Below are positions 7,359-13,657 of a DNA stretch of 13,657 nt, piece after piece. Position 1 is the first letter of the stretch. Each line of letters opens with the position of its first letter. The translations under genes were made by a program, and so were the position numbers. Source of the DNA: Anaerolineae bacterium (lineage in GTDB: Bacteria; Chloroflexota; Anaerolineae; Anaerolineales; Villigracilaceae); contig JAFLCF010000124.1 in the NCBI GenBank assembly GCA_017303735.1, forward strand, positions 1 to 13,657, read 5' to 3'. The notes beneath the pieces are model-generated. The model was not told the DNA's origin, ran no database searches, and was given only the letters and a program-made list of their open reading frames with translations.

Positions 7359-7364
7359 TCCTTT
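7359..7364 (-). promoter_or_regulatory. Ribosome binding site that fixes the TTG start of the FHA-ABC gene
   Basis: On the minus strand AAAGGA sits 8 nt upstream of TTG (7348-7350). No ATG occurs in frame before residue 147, which is after FHA1, so TTG is the only start that keeps the first FHA domain whole. The spacer contains the self-complementary GGAATATTCC (7352-7361), which overlaps the Shine-Dalgarno. Confidence 0.7.
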
Positions 7365-7406
7365 GTTTACTGTTTTACAACACAGTCAGGATGACAGTGA
7401 GATGAA

Positions 7407-7427
7407 ACCAACTCTGTGATAGTTGGT
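7407..7427 (-). repeat. Hairpin in the 5' leader of the exporter operon
   Basis: ACCAACT and AGTTGGT form a 7-bp perfect stem around a 7-nt loop. It lies about 20 nt after the expected transcription start and about 57 nt before the TTG start codon. There is no adjacent T-run, so it is not a simple attenuator; it may protect the 5' end of the mRNA or be an operator. The function is inferred only from position. Confidence 0.45.
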
Positions 7428-7450
7428 ACAAATAAGGCAATTCATACCAA

Positions 7451-7480
7451 ATTATACCTTTTTGTAAAAATGCATGTCAA
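7451..7480 (-). promoter_or_regulatory. Consensus sigma70 promoter of the FHA-ABC / lipoprotein / kinase operon
   Basis: On the minus strand, a perfect -35 TTGACA (7475-7480), an 18-bp spacer and a perfect -10 TATAAT (7451-7456) are seen. Transcription should start near 7444, giving a leader of about 90 nt before the TTG codon. Two fully consensus boxes suggest strong constitutive transcription, so control is more likely after transcription or through phosphorylation. Confidence 0.9.
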
Positions 7481-7573
7481 GCAACCTTTGGGGGATAGCT
7501 GAAAAGACTTAATGGAATCAAAATAATGAATGTTTCAACCCGGATTTTCCATAAAGAGTTTGCCTGCGCTAAA

Positions 7574-7587
7574 ATCTGATCTCAGAT
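7574..7587. repeat. Short inverted repeat upstream of the synthase gene
   Basis: ATCTGA-TC-TCAGAT has two perfect 6-bp arms around a 2-bp centre, a form usual for a dimeric regulator's operator. It is nested inside a longer possible stem (CCTGC 7563-7567 with GCAGG 7598-7602). It lies 60 bp upstream of the candidate -35 of the synthase gene. Chance occurrence cannot be excluded at this length. Confidence 0.35.
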
Positions 7588-7646
7588 ACAATAAAAAGCA
7601 GGTTCGCCCTTTCTGTATCAAAAGCCTTGAAATCGTTGCTGTATTG

Positions 7647-7676
7647 TTGGCACATGGTTTAATGAAATGGTAAATT
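7647..7676 (+). promoter_or_regulatory. Candidate promoter of the FAAL-PKS-NRPS gene
   Basis: A -35 TTGGCA (7647-7652, 5 of 6) is followed by an 18-bp spacer and TAAATT (7671-7676, 4 of 6). Transcription would start near 7683, about 23 nt before the ATG. The surrounding AT-richness makes alternatives possible; it is much weaker than the divergent promoter. Confidence 0.4.
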
Positions 7677-7705
7677 ATTTTTACTTTTATTAATGGTGAG
7701 TTCTT

Positions 7706-10700
7706 ATGAAGAAATCATATCTGGTAACCCCAAACCCATACTATACAACGAATACATTGGTTGAGCTTCTTCGTTCGCGATCAGAGCAAACGCCTGACAG
7801 GGTGGCGTTCAGATTCTTGCAGGATGACGACTCTGAGACGCTCTCGATCAACTATGCCGAACTTGACCGCAAAGCGCGAGCCATTGGAGCATGGCTTGAA
7901 AGTTACAACGCAAAAGGGGAGCGTGCCCTCCTGCTTTATTCACCAGGCTTGGACTATATCGCCGCGTTCATGGGCTGTTTGTATGCCGGTGTGACAGCCG
8001 TCCCTGCCTATCCTCCGCGACTTAACCGCCCAGCTCCACGCATCCAATCCATCGTAAATGATTCGCATGCCACATTTGCGCTGACCACGACAGCCATCAT
8101 TGCAAACGTTGAAAAGCGTTTCGAACATGCTCCAGATTTGAAAGCGCTCCACTGGTTAAACACCGAGCAGGTTCCGGCGGAGTTGGAAGCGGATTGGCGC
8201 GATCCCAACGTTTCAAGAGACACGCTTGCATTCCTCCAATATACATCGGGCTCTACCAGCCAGCCGAAAGGAGTGATGCTCAGCCACGGCAACCTGATGC
8301 ACAATCTTGAAGCCATCAGCCGCGGCTTTCATATTGATGAGACCGTCAAAGGTGTTTTCTGGCTGCCAAGTTATCACGATATGGGCTTGATCGGCGGCAT
8401 TTTGGAACCGATCTATTTGGGCGGCGAAACGACATTGATGTCGCCGCCTTCTTTTTTGCAACGTCCCATTCGTTGGTTGGAAGCCATCACTCGTTTTCAA
8501 GGGAATACCTGTGGCGCGCCGAATTTTGCCTACGATTTGTGTGTTGACAAGGTCACACCTGAACAGAAGGAAACGCTGGATCTGAGCTCATGGACTTTGG
8601 CATTTTGCGGCGCTGAACCGATTCGCCCTGAGACGTTGGAACGCTTCGCCCGCGCCTTTGCCGGGTGCGGCTTCCAAAAGACTTCTTTCTACCCTTGTTA
8701 TGGCATGGCAGAAAGCGCTTTGATCGTTTCTGGTGCAGATGGTCCATCTGATCTGCGAACATTTACATTGGATCGAAAGTCTCTCGAAAGCGACCTGGTC
8801 GTTCCTTCTTTGGAAAACGAAGAAGGCTCCGTTACCATGGTGAACTGCGGACCTCCGATCATTGACCAGAAGATCATCATTGTTAATCCCACGACTTTGT
8901 TGCAATGTCAACCGAATCAAGTCGGTGAGATTTGGGTGGCTGGTCCCAGTGTGGCACAGGGATATTGGGGCATGGAAGAGGAGTCTCGCAAAACATTTCA
9001 AGCCTATGTTGCAGACACGAAAGAAGGTCCATTTCTTCGCACTGGCGACCTCGGCTTTTTACAAAATGGTGACCTTTTTGTCACGGGTCGTTTGAAAGAC
9101 TTGATCATCATTAATGGCAGCAATCACTACCCTCAAGATATTGAACTAACCGTCGAAACTTGTCACCCTGCTTTGCAACCTGCAGGCGGAGCGGCATTCT
9201 CTATCAACGATGGTGGTAAAGAACAGCTGGTTATTGTTCAAGAATTAAACAGACAAAACCGACAAGCCGATGTTAATGAAGTGGCTGGGGCTATTCGTCA
9301 GGCAGTGACAGAAAAACATGACTTGCAGATTTTCGCCATTGTTCTGATCAAGCCGATGAGCATTCCAAAAACGTCCAGCGGAAAGATCCAACGCCGGGCT
9401 TGTAAAACTGCTTTCTTGAATGGCGAGTTGGAAGTTGTAGGCGAATGGCGGGCGAAGAAATCTGCTATTCCTGCACCTCAAAAAGAAAAAGCTGAAACTC
9501 GTACCACTGAAAAGCCGGGGATGAATTCAAATGTTCTTCAAACCTGGCTGGTGACTCGCATCGCATCCATCTTGGAAATGGACGCGGCAGAGATCGATCC
9601 CCGTCAGCCGTTTACCTATTATGGTCTGGGTTCCGTCCAAGCCGTGAGCCTCACGGGAGACTTGGAAGATTTTCTGGGTCGCAAACTTGCGCCCACTCTC
9701 GCGTGGGATTATCCGACTATCGAATTGTTAGCGAATCATTTGGCAAGTTCTTCTCAACCAACAAAACCTGTTTCGTCTCCTGCATCTATTCAACCTGCTT
9801 CAACATTCACCCGCGAACCCATTGCCATTATTGGCATGAGTTGCCGCTTTCCGAAAGCCGCAAACCCGAATGCCTTTTGGGATTTACTCCGAAATGGAGT
9901 GGATGCCATCAGCGAAGTCCCTGCAGATCGCTGGAGTGTGGATGAGTTTTATTCGTCTGATTCAACAGCAGGAAAAGTCACTTCTCGATGGGGTGGCTTC
10001 CTTGAAGACGTAGATTTGTTCGACACGCAATTTTTTGGGATTTCTCCGCGGGAAGCAACGCGCATGGACCCACAACAGCGCCTCTTACTTGAAGTGAGCT
10101 GGGAGGCGCTCGAAAATGCCTTTATCTCACCTGCCTCTTTAGCCGGGACTCGCACGGGCGTGTTCGTGGGCATCAGCAGCAACGATTACTCACGTTTACA
10201 ATTTGATGATGCCGAAAAAATTGACGCCTACGCAGGGACGGGCAATGCTCATAGCATTGCAGCAAATCGTCTGTCGTATTTCTATGACTTGCGCGGACCC
10301 AGTATGGCAATCGATACGGCTTGTTCATCGTCTTTGGTGGCGGCGCATCTGGCGTGTCAGAGCCTTCAGAACGGCGAATCAGATTTGGGCGTGGTCGGAG
10401 GCGTGAACTTAATCCTCACCCCCGAATTGACCATTACCTTCTCCCAAGCGCGAATGCTTTCACCCGATGGTCGCTGCAAAACATTTGACGCCAGTGCAGA
10501 TGGATATGTGCGCGGCGAAGGCTGTGGGGTCATCATTTTGAAGCGCATGTCAGACGCGATCCGCGATGGAGATAACATCCTCGCGTTGATCCGCGGCTCG
10601 GCGGTGAATCAGGATGGGCGTAGCAACGGCTTGACCGCCCCGAACGGGCTCGCTCAACAAGATGTCATTCGGCAGGCATTGACGAATGCGCAGGTTGCGC

Positions 10701-13657
10701 CACATCAGATCGGTTATGTCGAAGCGCATGGCACAGGCACGCCGCTTGGTGACCCGATTGAAATGGCGTCTCTACATGCGGTTCTTGATGATGGACAGAC
10801 GAACAGCCGAGTGTTGGTGGGTTCGGTGAAAACCAATATCGGGCATCTTGAGTCTGCGGCAGGCATAGCCGGGTTGATCAAGTCGGTGCTTGCCATGCAG
10901 AACGAAGCCGTTCCGCCGCACCTTCACTTAAAAGAAGTCAACCCATATTTGTCTTTGGAAAACTCACGCCTTGAAATTGGAACGTACTTGCGTCCGTGGA
11001 AGCGCCGCGAGCAGCCGCGCTTTGCAGGGGTAAGTTCCTTTGGCTTTGGTGGTACGAACGCGCACATCGTTCTTTCAGATGCGCCGATGATTGCTCAGCC
11101 AGCATCTTCAGAAAAAATGGAACGTCCGCGCCATATGTTGGCGTTGTCTGCGAAGACGGATTCCTCCTTACTTGCATTGGCAGAGCAGGCAAGTGCTCAA
11201 CTTGAGTCAACGCAAGTCTTTGTGAGTGATTTTAGTTTTACGGCAAATACAACTCGCCCGCATTTTGAACATCGTCTGGCTATTCAAGCCAGCACACCTG
11301 CCGAACTGAAAGCAAGCTTGGATGAGTTTGTATCCAATACGAATAACACTGCAATTTCAACAGGCATTGCAAAGCCAGGCGCGCAGCCGAAGATCGCTTT
11401 TCTATTTACTGGGCAGGGCGCACAATACATCGGCATGGGGCGCGGACTTTATGAAACGCAGCCCGTCTTCCGTGCAGCACTCGATCAATGCGCCGAGATA
11501 TTGAATTCCATTTTAGATCGCCCATTGTTAGATGTGATGTATCCGCAAGATAAAAACGATACGTTGCTTAATCAAACCACCTATACCCAGCCCGCGCTTT
11601 TTGCGTTTGAATATGCATTATCCATGTTGTGGCGTTCCTGGGGCATTGAGCCGCAAGCGGTTCTTGGTCATAGCGTTGGTGAGTATGCTGCCGCATGTAT
11701 TGCAGGGGTCTTCACTTTGGAAGATGGTCTGCGTCTCATTGCCGAACGCGCGCAGCTGATGGGCAACCTTCCGAACAACGGAACGATGGCAGCCGTCTTT
11801 GCAGATGCTGATCGCGTGGCAGATGCCTTGAAACCGTATCAAGCCCAAGTTTCAATCGCTGCCCTGAACGGACCCGATAATACGGTCATCTCTGGTGAGA
11901 AGGTCGCCGTGCAAAATGTTTTGGATGCGCTGACCAAACTTGGAATTTCGTCCAAGCCGCTCACGGTTTCGCATGCCTTCCATTCTCCGTTAATGGATTC
12001 GATTCTGGATGACTTTGAATCAGCCGCACGACGGATTCACTTCAATGCCCCACGCCTCTCTCTAAGCTCGAACCTGTTCGGCGGTATTCTCGAAGCTGGT
12101 GCCACGCCGGATGCTTCTTACTGGCGGAAGCACATTCGCGCGGAAGTGAAATTTGCCGAAGGAATGCAGTCTCTCGCCGATCTCGGCATCGATGCCTTCA
12201 TTGAAGTTGGTCCCAGCCCTACGTTATTGAGCATGGGCAAGCGCTGCTTGCCAGAATCCAAAGCAGCATGGCTGCCCTCTTTGCGGCAGTTACAGGATGA
12301 CTGGCAAATTATTTTGGATAGCCTTGGCAAACTCTACACCCAGGGCGCAGATGTGAACTGGTCTGCCTTTGATGAAGGTTACCCACGTCAAAAAGTTTCG
12401 CTGCCCAATTATCCGTTCGACCGCCAGCGTTATTGGTTTGAATCTACAGAAAAGAAGGCTGTGGTTTCAGAAAAACCTCAGGTTGTTTCGACAGTAAAGC
12501 CTCAACCTGAAAAAAATAATGGCAAGACTCCAAGCCGCCAGAACACGCCAACAGCAAAAGCATCTTCTGCAAATGATCTGGATCGCTCGTTTCTATTAAA
12601 TACAGAACCAGCGAAACGTCAGCAAGCCTTGGAAGGTTTCATTCAGAAAAACACCGCCCGCATCTTGGGCATGGATGTTACCAGACTCGACCTCAGCCAA
12701 CCATTGGATACGCTCGGGCTCGATTCTTTGATGGCAATAGAACTCAAGAATTCGCTCGAATCCAAAATCGGAGTCAATCTTTCAATAGCAACTCTGCTTC
12801 AAGGTCCCACGATCTCCAGCCTCGCGAAGGAAATACTTGGAGAGCTGGATTCACCCGAGGCGAAGAATGAGGCGCCGCTTCTTATTTCGCAGGAGTTCTC
12901 AAACGAGAGTCCGCTTTCTTATGGGCAGCAGGCGCTTTGGTTCCTGCATCAACTTTTGCCTGAAGATAACTCTTTCAACGTGGCAGGGGCGGTCCGTATT
13001 TTGGGTGACTTAAATGTCTCTGCGCTTGAACTTGCTCTCAAACAGGTAGCCGAGCGGCACGAAGCATTGCGCAGCACTTTCCATGTTGTAGAAGGTGAGC
13101 CTGTTCAGCGCGTCCATGATACTGCAAGCGTTCAATTGCAAATCCTGGATGCATCGGACATGGAGCTGGAAGAGCTGCGCATCAGACTCGCCGCTGAGGC
13201 ACATCGTTCATTTGACTTGGAAAATGAACCCGCTTTGCGTGTGTTGTTGTTTGAGATGAAAGAAAGAACCGAACACATCCTTCTGCTTTCGATGGATCAC
13301 ATCATCACCGATTTTTGGTCGATGACGATCTTTGTGCGTGAACTGCTCGCAATGTACGAAGCTAATCGGTCTGGCAAGCCCATTGATTTGCCAGAACTTC
13401 AAGCACGCTATTCTGATTACGTCCGCTGGCAGACTGCGATGTTGGAAAACCCACGAGGGGAGAAGCTTTGGGTATATTGGCAGAATAAACTTTCGGGTGA
13501 ATTGCCTGCCTTGAATTTGCCGACGGACCGTCCGCGCAAGGCGATGCAAACGTATCGCGGTGACTCGGAACATATCGTTATGGATGGCGAGTTGTACAAA
13601 GGGCTGAAATCTCTTGCACAGGAAAACGGCTCAACCTTGTTCATGACCTTGTTAGCC
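7706..13657 (+). CDS. Hybrid FAAL-PKS-NRPS synthase, FAAL-ACP-KS-AT-ACP-C (3' end beyond window)
   Basis: One open frame of 1984 codons begins at ATG with GGTGAG 5 nt upstream and leaves the window without a stop. Domains (residues): fatty-acyl-AMP ligase 1-582 with YTSGSTSQPKG (179-189), TGDLG, GRLKDLIIINGSNHYPQDIE-type motif and Lys560 in SSGK; ACP1 about 612-690 with phosphopantetheine Ser643 in GLGS; ketosynthase 704-1130 with Cys873, His1008 and His1047; acyltransferase 1229-1520 with Ser1323 in GHSVGE and HAFH (1423-1426), the malonyl-CoA signature; ACP2 about 1640-1715 with Ser1674 in GLDS; condensation domain from about 1734, with DHIITD (His1865, Asp1869), cut by the window edge. No KR, DH or ER fits between AT and ACP2. 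It should adenylate a free fatty acid, load ACP1, add one malonyl unit unreduced, and condense the beta-ketoacyl chain with an amino acid bound on a carrier further right. The expected product is a lipopeptide. Closest known logic: the acyl-ligase/PKS start of iturin-type synthetases, but with an AT in cis and no aminotransferase seen. Confidence 0.95.
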   Translation, partial: MKKSYLVTPNPYYTTNTLVELLRSRSEQTPDRVAFRFLQDDDSETLSINYAELDRKARAIGAWLESYNAKGERALLLYSPGLDYIAAFMGCLYAGVTAVPAYPPRLNRPAPRIQSIVNDSHATFALTTTAIIANVEKRFEHAPDLKALHWLNTEQVPAELEADWRDPNVSRDTLAFLQYTSGSTSQPKGVMLSHGNLMHNLEAISRGFHIDETVKGVFWLPSYHDMGLIGGILEPIYLGGETTLMSPPSFLQRPIRWLEAITRFQGNTCGAPNFAYDLCVDKVTPEQKETLDLSSWTLAFCGAEPIRPETLERFARAFAGCGFQKTSFYPCYGMAESALIVSGADGPSDLRTFTLDRKSLESDLVVPSLENEEGSVTMVNCGPPIIDQKIIIVNPTTLLQCQPNQVGEIWVAGPSVAQGYWGMEEESRKTFQAYVADTKEGPFLRTGDLGFLQNGDLFVTGRLKDLIIINGSNHYPQDIELTVETCHPALQPAGGAAFSINDGGKEQLVIVQELNRQNRQADVNEVAGAIRQAVTEKHDLQIFAIVLIKPMSIPKTSSGKIQRRACKTAFLNGELEVVGEWRAKKSAIPAPQKEKAETRTTEKPGMNSNVLQTWLVTRIASILEMDAAEIDPRQPFTYYGLGSVQAVSLTGDLEDFLGRKLAPTLAWDYPTIELLANHLASSSQPTKPVSSPASIQPASTFTREPIAIIGMSCRFPKAANPNAFWDLLRNGVDAISEVPADRWSVDEFYSSDSTAGKVTSRWGGFLEDVDLFDTQFFGISPREATRMDPQQRLLLEVSWEALENAFISPASLAGTRTGVFVGISSNDYSRLQFDDAEKIDAYAGTGNAHSIAANRLSYFYDLRGPSMAIDTACSSSLVAAHLACQSLQNGESDLGVVGGVNLILTPELTITFSQARMLSPDGRCKTFDASADGYVRGEGCGVIILKRMSDAIRDGDNILALIRGSAVNQDGRSNGLTAPNGLAQQDVIRQALTNAQVAPHQIGYVEAHGTGTPLGDPIEMASLHAVLDDGQTNSRVLVGSVKTNIGHLESAAGIAGLIKSVLAMQNEAVPPHLHLKEVNPYLSLENSRLEIGTYLRPWKRREQPRFAGVSSFGFGGTNAHIVLSDAPMIAQPASSEKMERPRHMLALSAKTDSSLLALAEQASAQLESTQVFVSDFSFTANTTRPHFEHRLAIQASTPAELKASLDEFVSNTNNTAISTGIAKPGAQPKIAFLFTGQGAQYIGMGRGLYETQPVFRAALDQCAEILNSILDRPLLDVMYPQDKNDTLLNQTTYTQPALFAFEYALSMLWRSWGIEPQAVLGHSVGEYAAACIAGVFTLEDGLRLIAERAQLMGNLPNNGTMAAVFADADRVADALKPYQAQVSIAALNGPDNTVISGEKVAVQNVLDALTKLGISSKPLTVSHAFHSPLMDSILDDFESAARRIHFNAPRLSLSSNLFGGILEAGATPDASYWRKHIRAEVKFAEGMQSLADLGIDAFIEVGPSPTLLSMGKRCLPESKAAWLPSLRQLQDDWQIILDSLGKLYTQGADVNWSAFDEGYPRQKVSLPNYPFDRQRYWFESTEKKAVVSEKPQVVSTVKPQPEKNNGKTPSRQNTPTAKASSANDLDRSFLLNTEPAKRQQALEGFIQKNTARILGMDVTRLDLSQPLDTLGLDSLMAIELKNSLESKIGVNLSIATLLQGPTISSLAKEILGELDSPEAKNEAPLLISQEFSNESPLSYGQQALWFLHQLLPEDNSFNVAGAVRILGDLNVSALELALKQVAERHEALRSTFHVVEGEPVQRVHDTASVQLQILDASDMELEELRIRLAAEAHRSFDLENEPALRVLLFEMKERTEHILLLSMDHIITDFWSMTIFVRELLAMYEANRSGKPIDLPELQARYSDYVRWQTAMLENPRGEKLWVYWQNKLSGELPALNLPTDRPRKAMQTYRGDSEHIVMDGELYKGLKSLAQENGSTLFMTLLA

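Larger units (their letters stand above)
7351..7705. other. 355-bp divergent intergenic region between the exporter operon and the synthase gene
   Basis: No coding sequence is seen here. The region is AT-rich relative to its flanks. It holds the operon promoter facing left (7451-7480) with a leader of about 90 nt containing a hairpin (7407-7427), and a weaker candidate promoter facing right (7647-7676). A short inverted repeat (7574-7587) lies between the two promoters. About 165 bp separate the two -35 regions, so the promoters do not overlap, but a regulator bound between them could serve both. No known riboswitch fold was recognised. Confidence 0.75.

Noticed and set aside
7352..7361. GGAATATTCC palindrome next to the TTG start as a regulator site
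   Set aside because: Ten bases are too short to separate from chance, and it coincides with the Shine-Dalgarno spacer; mentioned only with the ribosome binding site.
7598..7612. AGGTTCGCCC resembling a tRNA T-arm
   Set aside because: No matching acceptor, D or anticodon arms can be folded around it, so it is not a tRNA.
7940..8500. Several overlapping minus-strand frames opposite the FAAL domain
   Set aside because: All lie antisense to conserved adenylation motifs in the synthase and show no family features.
13208..13573. 121-codon minus-strand frame opposite the condensation domain
   Set aside because: The opposite strand encodes clear condensation-domain motifs in an unbroken frame, and this one has no motif and no ribosome binding site that I can see.

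Overview
The window looks like a chromosomal segment from a bacterium of the Chloroflexota, most likely class Anaerolineae. This is inference: moderate GC, a Pkn-type serine/threonine kinase with a tail rich in Thr-Pro and Pro-Thr pairs, a lipoprotein ending its signal in LAC-G, an FHA-ABC exporter and a sugar-type LacI regulator. No rRNA or marker gene is present to prove it. No tRNA, IS element or CRISPR array was seen.

Left part (1-1430), minus strand. A LacI-family repressor (243-1286) has a textbook sigma70 promoter whose -10 box overlaps a perfect 18-bp palindrome, so it very probably represses itself. Directly downstream, running off the left edge, is a 5'-truncated piece of a monosaccharide ABC permease (1-157). 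This is what remains here of the sugar operon such a regulator would normally control.

Middle part (1430-7480), minus strand. A three-gene operon runs leftward from a consensus promoter (-35 TTGACA, 18-bp spacer, -10 TATAAT; 7451-7480) to a clear intrinsic terminator (1429-1471). Its genes are, in order of transcription: (i) a 1075-aa protein with three FHA domains, an ABC ATPase and an ABC-2/ABCG-like membrane domain, starting at TTG; (ii) a 317-aa lipoprotein with a laminin-G-like fold, 6 bp downstream; (iii) a 522-aa transmembrane Ser/Thr kinase. The architecture parallels mycobacterial Rv1747 (FHA-FHA-ABC exporter) with its kinase PknF. Two features tie the proteins together. The kinase juxtamembrane segment and the FHA1-FHA2 linker both carry arrays of similar Thr motifs (likely phosphorylation/FHA docking sites). 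The transporter's outer loop and the lipoprotein both carry an LPPEP proline stretch followed by a charged helix (possible contact outside the membrane).

Right part (7706-13657), plus strand. Divergent from the operon, across a 355-bp regulatory region, begins a very large open frame that runs off the right edge without a stop (1984 codons seen). It encodes a hybrid fatty-acyl-AMP ligase / polyketide synthase / NRPS: FAAL-ACP-KS-AT-ACP-C(partial). It should activate a fatty acid, extend it by one malonyl unit without reduction, and pass the beta-ketoacyl chain to an amino acid, giving a lipopeptide.

Working hypothesis: the kinase-controlled FHA-ABC exporter secretes, or protects against, the lipopeptide made by the divergent synthase. 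Only the head-to-head gene order supports this link; it is not proven by sequence.
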